A stretch of DNA of 16,642 nt from UBA4416 sp044340865. GTDB taxonomy: Bacteria > Bacteroidota > Bacteroidia > B-17B0 > Aurantibacillaceae. Position 1 is the first letter of the stretch; the number at the start of each line of letters is the position of its first letter. A program made the translations under genes and the position numbers. Shown piece after piece: positions 9,695 to 15,614 of this stretch. The stretch lies in the NCBI GenBank assembly GCA_044340865.1, contig JBIISW010000044.1, forward strand, positions 1 through 16,642. The letters run 5' to 3'. Below the pieces are notes generated by a model, which did not search any database, was not told where the DNA came from, and saw only the letters and a program-made list of their open reading frames with translations.

Positions 9695-10063
9695 TTATTT
9701 TACTTCTACTTTTGCACCAGCTTCTTCTAAAGTCTTTTTAATAGACTCAGCTTCTTCTTTAGAGATACCTTCTTTAACTGGTTTTGGAGCACCGTCAACT
9801 AAATCTTTAGCTTCTTTTAATCCTAAACCTGTTAAGTCTTTTACAACTTTTACAACTCCTAATTTAGCTGCACCAGCCTCAACTAAAATAACATCAAAAG
9901 ATGTTTTTGCTGCTGCTGCGTCGCCGCCGCCACCTGCAGATACAACTACTGCTGCTGCTGCTGGTTCAATTCCGTATTCGTCTTTTAATACTGTTGCTAA
10001 TTCTTGAACTTCTTTAACTGTCAAGTTTACTAATGTTTCAGCGATTGCTTTTACGTCTGCCAT
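9695..10063 (-). CDS. rplL: Ribosomal protein L7/L12 (bL12)
   Basis: The multicopy ribosomal stalk protein, 122 residues, which recruits and activates translational GTPases. An N-terminal dimerization helix domain (about 1-32) is joined by an Ala/Gly-rich flexible hinge (about 34-52, including AAAAVVVSAGGGGDAAAA) to the C-terminal domain. That domain shows the GTPase-contact motif GLGLKEAKDLVDGAPKPVKE. The gene is separated from rplJ by 90 A/T-rich bases and is followed by the attenuator-like hairpin, so its mRNA may end there in a fraction of transcripts. Confidence 0.98.
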   Translation of the reverse strand: MADVKAIAETLVNLTVKEVQELATVLKDEYGIEPAAAAVVVSAGGGGDAAAAKTSFDVILVEAGAAKLGVVKVVKDLTGLGLKEAKDLVDGAPKPVKEGISKEEAESIKKTLEEAGAKVEVK

Positions 10064-10153
10064 TTTTTTATTAGTTTAATTTGTTTATTTTATTAATTTA
10101 AATTGTTGTGCTTACTTATGTAAGACTTGTTTATTCTTTTTTTTCAGTGTCAA

Positions 10154-10657
10154 TTAAGCTGCTGCTTCTTCGCTATTTTTGGTTTTATTTTCTAAACCAC
10201 CTATTACGCGTTGAATTGGAGATTGTAATAATCCAATGATGTCTCCGATTAACTCGTTTTTAGATTTTAACGCTGCTAAAGAATCTAATTTATCGTCGCC
10301 AATAAATATCATATCTTCAACATAAGCTGCTTTTAATTGAGGTTTATCAGTTCCTTTGCGAAACTCTTTAATTAACTTAGCTGGAACATTTGATGTTTCT
10401 GCAAGTATTAAAGCTGTTTGGCCTTTTAGTGCTGGAATAAGTTGCGCAAGATTGCTATCGTTAGCACGCTCTAAAGCTTTCGCTAATAAAGTGTTTTTAA
10501 CAACAGACATACTTACGTTTTTCTCATAACAAGAACGGCGTAATTGATTTACCTTTTCTACTGACAAAGAAGAACAATCTGCTAAATAGATTTTAGTATT
10601 AGCATTTAAAATGCTAAGTAAACGATCTATTTCCTGTGTTTTTTCTTGTTTGTTCAT
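10154..10657 (-). CDS. rplJ: Ribosomal protein L10 (uL10)
   Basis: Base of the ribosomal stalk, 167 residues. Its N-terminal domain binds 23S rRNA with L11, and its C-terminal helix carries the L7/L12 dimers. The recognizable N-terminal pattern includes VEKVNQLRRSCYEKNVSMSVVKNTLLAKAL, quoted here as two adjoining segments (VEKVNQLRRSCYEK and NVSMSVVKNTLLAKAL). The short charged tail ends in EEAAA. The gene is only 18 bases downstream of rplA, too little room for the separate L10-binding leader that precedes rplJ in E. coli or Bacillus; see findings. Confidence 0.98.
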   Translation of the reverse strand: MNKQEKTQEIDRLLSILNANTKIYLADCSSLSVEKVNQLRRSCYEKNVSMSVVKNTLLAKALERANDSNLAQLIPALKGQTALILAETSNVPAKLIKEFRKGTDKPQLKAAYVEDMIFIGDDKLDSLAALKSKNELIGDIIGLLQSPIQRVIGGLENKTKNSEEAAA

Positions 10658-10675
10658 AGTAATGAATTTTGTTTA

Positions 10676-11368
10676 TTAATTAAATGTTTTTGGATCGATT
10701 AAAATACCCGAACTCATTGTACTGCTCATGTAAACCGACTTAACGTAAGTTCCTCTTGCAGACGATGGTTTTAATTTCATAATAGCTTGTAATACTTCCA
10801 TTGCATTTTCAGTTAATTTTTGAGCGTCAAATGATGCTCTTCCAATTCCTGTGTGTACAATTCCAGCTTTGTCTACTTTAAAATCAATTTTTCCACCCTT
10901 TGAATCAGTTACCGCTTTACCAATATCCATGGTAACTGTTCCTGTTTTAGGGTTAGGCATTAAACCACGAGGTCCTAATACACGACCTAATGCACCAACT
11001 TTCCCCATTACTGAAGGCATAGTGATAATTACGTCGACATCTGTCCACCCGTTTTTAATTTTTTCGATGTATTCGTCTAATCCAACATAATCCGCGCCTG
11101 CAGCTCTAGCTTCTGCTTCCTTATCAGGAGTAACAATAGCTAAAACACGCAATACTTTACCTGTACCATGAGGTAAGGTAACAGTTCCACGAACCATTTG
11201 ATTAGCTTTACGAGGATCAACTCCTAAACGGATCGCAAGATCCACGGATGCATCAAATTTAGTAGTTGTAATTTCTTTCACAACTTTTGAAGCTTCAGCA
11301 ACAGTGTGTGCTTTGTTCACATCGAACTTAGCGTCTGCTACTTTTCTTTTTTTAGTTAACGTTGCCAT
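10676..11368 (-). CDS. rplA: Ribosomal protein L1 (uL1)
   Basis: The 230-residue protein of the mobile L1 arm beside the E site, where it helps release deacylated tRNA. In many bacteria it also represses its own rplK-rplA mRNA. Conserved segments include VRGTVTLPHGTGK, MGKVGALGRVLGPRGLMPNP and KAGIVHTGIGRASF. Length is normal for the family. It starts at ATG 37 bases after rplK and sits 18 bases before rplJ, consistent with one polycistronic mRNA. Confidence 0.98.
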   Translation of the reverse strand: MATLTKKRKVADAKFDVNKAHTVAEASKVVKEITTTKFDASVDLAIRLGVDPRKANQMVRGTVTLPHGTGKVLRVLAIVTPDKEAEARAAGADYVGLDEYIEKIKNGWTDVDVIITMPSVMGKVGALGRVLGPRGLMPNPKTGTVTMDIGKAVTDSKGGKIDFKVDKAGIVHTGIGRASFDAQKLTENAMEVLQAIMKLKPSSARGTYVKSVYMSSTMSSGILIDPKTFN

Positions 11369-11405
11369 TTTTAAAAGCTTGTTTTTTGATTAATAATTAA
11401 TTGAA

Positions 11406-11849
11406 TTAGTTTTTTACAGGCGCTTCTCCTGTTGTTGTGATTCCCATGCTACGTGCAGTTCCCGCAACCATTGACATCGCAGCTTCAATTGTAAAACAGT
11501 TCATGTCTACAATTTTGTCTGTTGCTATGGTACGAATTTGATCCCATGAAATAGAACCAACTTTTTTACGGTTACTTTCGCCAGAACCTTGTTTAACCTT
11601 AGTTACCTCTAAAATTTGAACTGCTACAGGTGTACGTTTGATAATAAAATCAAAAGTTTTGTCAGCATATACATTAATTAAAACTGGCAATACTTTACCA
11701 GCTTGTTCTTGAGTTCTAGCATTAAATTGCTTACAGAACTCCATAATGTTTACACCTTTTGCACCTAATGCAGGACCAATTGGAGGCGACGGGTTAGCAG
11801 CTCCACCTTTAATTTGAAGCTTTACAATTGCTGATAACTCTTTTGCCAT
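11406..11849 (-). CDS. rplK: Ribosomal protein L11 (uL11)
   Basis: The 147-residue protein of the GTPase-associated centre, which binds the thiostrepton-site rRNA and is needed for RelA-type stringent response sensing. The N-terminal domain has the proline-rich PSPPIGPALGAKGVNIMEFC, and the C-terminal rRNA-binding domain ends MVAGTARSMGITTTGEAPVKN. Its ATG start is preceded by an A/T-only stretch, with a foldable leader upstream. It is the first gene of the rplKAJL group. Confidence 0.98.
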   Translation of the reverse strand: MAKELSAIVKLQIKGGAANPSPPIGPALGAKGVNIMEFCKQFNARTQEQAGKVLPVLINVYADKTFDFIIKRTPVAVQILEVTKVKQGSGESNRKKVGSISWDQIRTIATDKIVDMNCFTIEAAMSMVAGTARSMGITTTGEAPVKN

Positions 11850-11881
11850 TTTTTTATTTTTATTTATTTGTTACATTGTTA

Positions 11882-11956
11882 GGTGTAAAATCGAGAAGTT
11901 AAAGTTTACTTTGAGTTGGAAGCAGCAAAGCGTCTCATTTTAACTAGATCTACACC
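11882..11956 (-). promoter_or_regulatory. Candidate structured leader upstream of rplK
   Basis: In the minus-strand RNA between nusG and rplK, GGUGUA (11956-11951) can pair with UACACC (11887-11882), and further in GUUAAA(G/A) (from 11944) pairs with CUUUAAC (11904-11898). The two stems are separated by an asymmetric internal loop of 6 and 10 bases. Inside, UGAG/CUCA (11937-11934 with 11915-11912) or, alternatively, CUUUG/CAAAG can close a small apical hairpin. Nested pairing with an asymmetric loop in front of rplK is what an L1-binding autoregulatory site would look like, and L1 regulation of rplK-rplA mRNA is well known. I see the pairing; L1 binding is inference. Confidence 0.4.
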
Positions 11957-11975
11957 ATTCAATTTTTTTATTTAA

Positions 11976-12548
11976 TTATTCTCTTTCTACTTCGCCAAAA
12001 CTTAATTCAACTGGTGTTTTACGACCAAAAATTTTGACAGTAACTTTAATTTTTTTCTTTTCTTCGTTAATTTCTTCAATTGTTCCATTAAATCCATTAA
12101 ACGGTCCATTGATAACTTTTACAGATTCTCCAACGATATAATTACTTGTTACAACGCTTTCAGATTCTGTTAATTCATCTACTTTTCCTAAAATGCGGTT
12201 TACTTCAGACAGCCTCATTGGAACAGCGTCTCCACGTTTTGACTCTCCTAAAAACCCGATAACTCCAGTTATATTTCTAATAACATGGGAAACTTCGCCA
12301 ACTAAGGCTGCTTCAATTAAAACATATCCTGGATAAAAAGAACGTTCTTTTTGAAACTTTTTTCCATTTCTAATTTGAATAAACTTTTCGGTAGGAATTA
12401 AAACTTGAGCAACATAATCATTCATTTTTAAACGATTAATCTCAACTTCTATATATTGTTTTACCTTTTTCTCTTGACCACTAATAGCACGAACAACGTA
12501 CCATTTTTTTTCAATAGAAGAAGTTTCTTTATTTAATATTTCAGCCAT
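11976..12548 (-). CDS. nusG: Transcription termination/antitermination factor NusG
   Basis: The 190-residue NusG binds RNA polymerase at the clamp and links it to Rho or to the ribosome. The NGN domain (about 14-105) begins KKWYVVRAISGQEKKVK and includes FYPGYVLIE. The KOW domain follows (about 137-190) with VGESVKVINGPFNGFNGTIE and ends FGRKTPVELSFGEVE. It starts at ATG 17 bases after secE, the normal secE-nusG pairing, and is followed by the candidate rplK leader. Confidence 0.98.
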   Translation of the reverse strand: MAEILNKETSSIEKKWYVVRAISGQEKKVKQYIEVEINRLKMNDYVAQVLIPTEKFIQIRNGKKFQKERSFYPGYVLIEAALVGEVSHVIRNITGVIGFLGESKRGDAVPMRLSEVNRILGKVDELTESESVVTSNYIVGESVKVINGPFNGFNGTIEEINEEKKKIKVTVKIFGRKTPVELSFGEVERE

Positions 12549-12565
12549 TTTGTATGTGTAATAAT

Positions 12566-12766
12566 TTATAAACCATTAATCATTTGATAAGCTAATTCCA
12601 TTAACTTACTAAATGCCATATCCATTCCCCAAACTAATAACCCTATGATTGTAGATGCAACCATAACTAAAATAGCACTACTTTGCAAATCTGCCCAAGT
12701 TGGCCATGTTACTTTATTAAATAATTCGTCTTTAGTTTCTTCGATATATGTTCCAAACTTGCTCAT
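12566..12766 (-). CDS. secE: Preprotein translocase subunit SecE
   Basis: The small essential clamp subunit of the SecYEG channel, 66 residues, of the short single-span type. An amphipathic helix carries the family signature EELF-type segment DELFNKVTWPTWADL (13-27), followed by one membrane segment (about 30-50) and a short tail. It lies 75 bases after tRNA-Trp and 17 bases before nusG, a position conserved across most bacteria. Confidence 0.96.
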   Translation of the reverse strand: MSKFGTYIEETKDELFNKVTWPTWADLQSSAILVMVASTIIGLLVWGMDMAFSKLMELAYQMINGL

Positions 12767-12841
12767 TCTATTCTTGATTTAAAATTAGTTAACCTCAATT
12801 TAGTTCCGGTTCAATTATGATTTAATTCAGTTTCTAAGTAG

Positions 12842-12912
12842 CACGGGTGGAGGGATTCGAACCCCCATCAGCGGTTTTGGAGACCGATATTCTACCCTTG
12901 AACTACACCCGT
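12842..12912 (-). tRNA. tRNA-Trp (anticodon CCA)
   Basis: A 71-base cloverleaf folds on the minus strand: acceptor ACGGGTG/CACCCGT with discriminator G, D stem GTTC/GAAT, anticodon loop CTCCAAA, and T loop TTCGAAT. The anticodon CCA reads UGG. The outermost anticodon-stem pair is a U·C mismatch (TCGGT/ACCGC). CCA is not encoded. Its place between tuf and secE is common in bacteria. Confidence 0.96.
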
Positions 12913-12932
12913 AAAACAGTATTCTTATTAAA

Positions 12933-12971
12933 TAACAAAATGGCTAAGCCTTTCGGCAAGCCATTTTGTTA
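12933..12971 (-). terminator. Strong hairpin terminator after tuf
   Basis: A perfect 12-bp stem (AACAAAATGGCT 12934-12945, AGCCATTTTGTT 12959-12970), extended by one more pair, carries an inner GCC/GGC helix with a TTTC loop on the plus strand. On the minus strand it begins 18 bases after the tuf stop and ends in ATTTTGTTATTTAAT, a T-rich but interrupted tract. It probably ends or weakens the tuf transcript; tRNA-Trp and secE then need read-through or a promoter I could not identify. Confidence 0.75.
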
Positions 12972-12988
12972 AAAAATGAGGAATATAA

Positions 12989-14176
12989 TTACTCAGTAAT
13001 TTCAGTTACTTGACCAGCACCAACTGTACGTCCACCTTCGCGCATTGCAAAACGTAAACCTTTAGCCATTGCTACTGCAGAGTGTAACTCAACATTAATT
13101 GTAACGTTATCACCAGGCATAACCATTTCGCGTCCTGCTTCTAAAGTAATCTCTCCAGTTACGTCAGTTGTACGTAAGTAGAATTGAGGACGGTATTTGT
13201 TATGAAATGGAGTGTGACGTCCACCTTCTTCTTTTTTCAAGATATACACCTCAGCTTTAAACTTTTTGTGAGCTTTGATAGAACCTGGTTTAACAATAAC
13301 CATACCACGACGGATATCAGCTTTATCAATACCACGTAATAATAAACCTACGTTATCTCCAGCCTCACCGTAATCTAAAATTTTACGGAACATCTCAACA
13401 CCTGTAACTGTTGATGTTAATTTTTCATCACCCATACCTAAGATCTCAACTGGATCGTTAGAGTTGATTACACCTGTTTCGATACGACCTGTAGCAACAG
13501 TTCCACGACCAGTGATTGTAAACACGTCTTCAACAGGCATTAAGAATGGTTTTTCTTTTTCACGAGGAGGTAATGGAATATAAGAATCAACAGCATCCAT
13601 TAATTCCATAATTTTATCAACCCATTTTGGATCGTTATTTAAACCACCTAAAGCAGAACCTTGAATAATTGGAGTATTATCACCATCAAAATTATAGAAT
13701 GACAATAATTCACGAATTTCCATTTCAACTAACTCTAATAACTCAGGATCTTCAACCATATCCACTTTATTCATGAATACAACAATTTTAGGAACACCTA
13801 CCTGACGAGCTAATAAGATATGCTCACGAGTTTGAGGCATAGGACCATCCGTTGCAGCTACAACTAAAATAGCTCCATCCATTTGTGCAGCACCTGTAAT
13901 CATGTTTTTTACATAATCCGCGTGACCTGGACAATCTACGTGAGCGTAGTGACGATTTGCAGTTTGATACTCAACGTGAGAAGTATTAATAGTAATACCA
14001 CGCTCTTTTTCTTCAGGAGCATTATCAATAGAAGAGAAATCTCTAACTTCTGATAAACCCTTTGATGCTAATACAACTGTAATAGCAGCAGTTAATGTTG
14101 TTTTACCGTGATCTACGTGACCAATTGTACCAATGTTTACATGTGGTTTGGAACGGTCGAATTTTTCTTTAGCCAT
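12989..14176 (-). CDS. tuf: Elongation factor Tu
   Basis: The 395-residue GTPase delivers aminoacyl-tRNA to the ribosomal A site. The P-loop GHVDHGKT is at 19-26, the switch I element RGITIN at 59-64, DCPGH at 81-85 with catalytic His85, NKVD at 136-139, and SAL at 174-176. Domains 2 and 3 follow with GRGTVATGRIETG and the terminal GRTVGAGQVTEI. All nucleotide-binding residues are intact. It starts at ATG after an A/T-only leader lacking a Shine-Dalgarno site, 58 bases downstream of tRNA-Thr(GGU), and is followed by a strong hairpin. Confidence 0.99.
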   Translation of the reverse strand: MAKEKFDRSKPHVNIGTIGHVDHGKTTLTAAITVVLASKGLSEVRDFSSIDNAPEEKERGITINTSHVEYQTANRHYAHVDCPGHADYVKNMITGAAQMDGAILVVAATDGPMPQTREHILLARQVGVPKIVVFMNKVDMVEDPELLELVEMEIRELLSFYNFDGDNTPIIQGSALGGLNNDPKWVDKIMELMDAVDSYIPLPPREKEKPFLMPVEDVFTITGRGTVATGRIETGVINSNDPVEILGMGDEKLTSTVTGVEMFRKILDYGEAGDNVGLLLRGIDKADIRRGMVIVKPGSIKAHKKFKAEVYILKKEEGGRHTPFHNKYRPQFYLRTTDVTGEITLEAGREMVMPGDNVTINVELHSAVAMAKGLRFAMREGGRTVGAGQVTEITE

Positions 14177-14234
14177 TGTTATTTTTTTTTATTGTTATTA
14201 TTTATTATTAATTTACTCTATTTTAATTCTTTTG

Positions 14235-14306
14235 AGCTGTTGAGCGGGATTGAACCGCCGACCTCCTCCTTACCAAGGAGGTGCTCTACCACTGAGCTAC
14301 AACAGC
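14235..14306 (-). tRNA. tRNA-Thr (anticodon GGU)
   Basis: A 72-base cloverleaf on the minus strand: acceptor GCTGTTG/CAACAGC, D stem GCTC/GAGC, anticodon arm CCTCC-TTGGTAA-GGAGG, T loop TTCAATC, discriminator U. The anticodon GGU reads ACC and ACU. CCA is not encoded. It lies directly before tuf, matching thrT-tufB in E. coli. Confidence 0.97.
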
Positions 14307-14384
14307 TTATTAAATCTGCTGTTTGCTTTATTTTAAAGAACTGCACTTTTGTATACACGAAAAGTCCCATAATTATAGGGACTT

Positions 14385-14414
14385 TGAAAAAACTTAAAAA
14401 CCGCCTACGCTGGT
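14385..14414 (-). terminator. Possible weak terminator between tRNA-Gly and tRNA-Thr
   Basis: On the minus strand ACC(A)GC-GTAG-GCGGT forms a five-pair stem with one bulge and a four-base loop, followed by TTTTTAAGTTTTTT. It could split the four-tRNA cluster, leaving tRNA-Thr(GGU) and tuf on a separate unit. Just beyond it, AAAGTCCC (14361-14368) and GGGACTTT (14378-14385) form a second, 8-bp hairpin. The region from 14307 to 14476 holds no gene. Confidence 0.4.
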
Positions 14415-14476
14415 CTCTCTGCTCTTTGCCCGTTTATACGGTTATTCTCCAACTTCACTTTCATCCTAATCTTTTG

Positions 14477-14549
14477 AGCGAAAGACGGGTCTCGAACCCG
14501 CAACCTCCAGCTTGGAAGGCTGGAGCTCTACCAATTGAGCTACTTTCGC
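14477..14549 (-). tRNA. tRNA-Gly (anticodon UCC)
   Basis: A 73-base cloverleaf on the minus strand: acceptor GCGAAAG/CTTTCGC, D stem GCTC/GAGC, anticodon arm CCAGC-CTTCCAA-GCTGG, T arm GCGGG-TTCGAGA-CCCGT, discriminator U. The anticodon UCC reads GGA and GGG. CCA is not encoded. Confidence 0.97.
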
Positions 14550-14586
14550 TTAATCTTGCTTCAATGCGACATCCATTGCTTGCTTG

Positions 14587-14667
14587 TGGGGACAGGAGGA
14601 TTCGAACCTCCGAAGCTCGCGCAACAGATTTACAGTCTGTCCCATTTGGCCACTCTGGTATATCCCC
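14587..14667 (-). tRNA. tRNA-Tyr (anticodon GUA)
   Basis: An 81-base class II tRNA on the minus strand: acceptor GGGGATA/TGTCCCC with one G·U pair, anticodon arm ACAGA-CTGTAAA-TCTGT, a long variable arm (TGCGCGAGCTTC) and T arm GGAGG-TTCGAAT-CCTCC. The anticodon GUA and the long variable arm both identify Tyr. CCA is not encoded. Confidence 0.97.
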
Positions 14668-14675
14668 AAATTAAG

Positions 14676-14748
14676 AGCCGAAGAAGGGACTCGAACCCCC
14701 GACCTACTGATTACAAATCAGTGGCTCTACCAGCTGAGCTACTTCGGC
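14676..14748 (-). tRNA. tRNA-Thr (anticodon UGU)
   Basis: A 73-base cloverleaf on the minus strand: acceptor GCCGAAG/CTTCGGC, D stem GCTC/GAGC, anticodon arm ACTGA-TTTGTAA-TCAGT, T arm GGGGG-TTCGAGT-CCCTT. The anticodon UGU reads ACA and ACG. It is the first gene after the promoter at 14793-14823. CCA is not encoded. Confidence 0.97.
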
Positions 14749-14792
14749 TTAATTTTATACTTTAAAAGAACGTCCCCTTATTTTTGGGATTG

Positions 14793-14823
14793 CAAATTTA
14801 GAAAGAATTTTGATTGTTGCAAA
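14793..14823 (-). promoter_or_regulatory. Bacteroidota-type promoter of the tRNA-tuf cluster
   Basis: On the minus strand TTTG (14823-14820) is followed after exactly 19 bases by TAAATTTG (14800-14793). This is a full match to the -33 TTTG / -7 TAnnTTTG promoter known for the primary sigma factor of Bacteroides and Flavobacterium. Transcription would start near 14787-14790, about 40 bases before tRNA-Thr(UGU), and read through the cluster. I found no other full match in the intergenic regions of the minus-strand block. Confidence 0.75.
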
Positions 14824-14961
14824 AAAAAATATAACTTTTTTTGTATTTTCTCAAAAATAGTCTTTTTTAATCTATTTTATGCCTTTCTTTTCATTACATC
14901 TATGCTCATCAAATAGCTTATTAATAGGGTAATAGGCTTAAAATTAAACAAAATTAGACTT

Positions 14962-14988
14962 TTTATCTCTTTTATTTTATTACCTTAG
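14962..14988 (+). promoter_or_regulatory. Possible promoter of the PASTA gene
   Basis: TACCTTAG at 14981-14988 matches the phylum's -7 box TAnnTTTG in all but one of the fixed positions and lies 17 bases before the ATG at 15006. No clear TTTG sits at the -33 distance, only a T-run. Divergent from the tRNA-cluster promoter. Weak evidence. Confidence 0.3.
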
Positions 14989-15005
14989 CAGACTATATCC
15001 ATTTT

Positions 15006-15614
15006 ATGAAAGACTTCATCATTTTTTTAAAATCCAAACTATTTTTTAAGCATTTAGCAATTTCGGTGGCGTGCTTACTGGTTTTTATTTGGTGTTTAAT
15101 AAAAGTTTTAGGTTTTTATACGCATCATGGAGAAACTGCTGAGGTACCTGATTTTAAAGGAACGTCAATATCTGAATTAGATCGTTTTATTGAAGGAAAA
15201 AACATACGCTTTCTAATTATTGATAGTATTTATAGCCCTAACGAAAAGTCTGGAATTGTTTTAAAACAAGACCCAGAGGCAAAAACTCTTGTAAAACACA
15301 ATAGAATAATATATCTCTACGTTACTAGTACACAAGCACCTCAAATCTTGATGCCTAAATTAGTTGATAAGAGTGAAAGACAAGCTGTTTATTTGATTGA
15401 AAGTTACGGTTTAAAAATAGGCGCAATTAAAGAAATTGCTGGTGACTGCAAGGGTTGCGTGCTGCAGCAATTGATTAATGGAAAGCAAATCGAAACAGGG
15501 ACACCAATAAAAAAAGGCAGCAAAATTGATATATACGTAGGAAAAACAGATCCTGATTATCAAATAACTAGTGAAGACACCACGCAAATTTCTAATGCCA
15601 TAGAAGAAAATTAA
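15006..15614 (+). CDS. Membrane-anchored PASTA domain protein
   Basis: A 202-residue protein with a short basic cytoplasmic start, one membrane segment (about 16-36) and an exported part made of two PASTA domains (about 44-109 and 112-180), followed by a polar, acidic tail. PASTA domains bind peptidoglycan fragments or beta-lactams in Ser/Thr kinases and penicillin-binding proteins. Here neither a kinase nor a transpeptidase domain is attached, so the role is probably in envelope or cell-wall binding. Domain starts are marked by EVPDFKGTSISEL and MPKLVDKSERQAV, and the ends by IIYLYVTS and KIDIYVGK. Cys148 and Cys151 form a DCKGC motif in the second domain. The stop codon directly abuts the next ATG, implying translational coupling. 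Stand-alone PASTA proteins of this form are common in Bacteroidota; the exact function is unknown to me. Confidence 0.88.
   Translation: MKDFIIFLKSKLFFKHLAISVACLLVFIWCLIKVLGFYTHHGETAEVPDFKGTSISELDRFIEGKNIRFLIIDSIYSPNEKSGIVLKQDPEAKTLVKHNRIIYLYVTSTQAPQILMPKLVDKSERQAVYLIESYGLKIGAIKEIAGDCKGCVLQQLINGKQIETGTPIKKGSKIDIYVGKTDPDYQITSEDTTQISNAIEEN

Noticed and set aside
10111..10124. Small hairpin CTTAC-TTAT-GTAAG between rplJ and rplL
   Set aside because: Only five pairs and no T-tract on the minus strand; too weak to call.
11916..11938. Tiny frame in the rplK leader on the minus strand, ATG AGA CGC TTT and so on to TAA, 10 codons
   Set aside because: It lies inside the candidate hairpin region, has no ribosome-binding feature, and a frame this short is expected by chance; it could matter only if conserved.
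14108..14916. Plus-strand open frames of 188, 76 and 110 codons across the tRNA cluster
   Set aside because: They run antisense to tRNA genes; their peptides (such as GFEPPK and RRRDSNPRPTDYKS) are the well-known false proteins made by translating tRNA complements.
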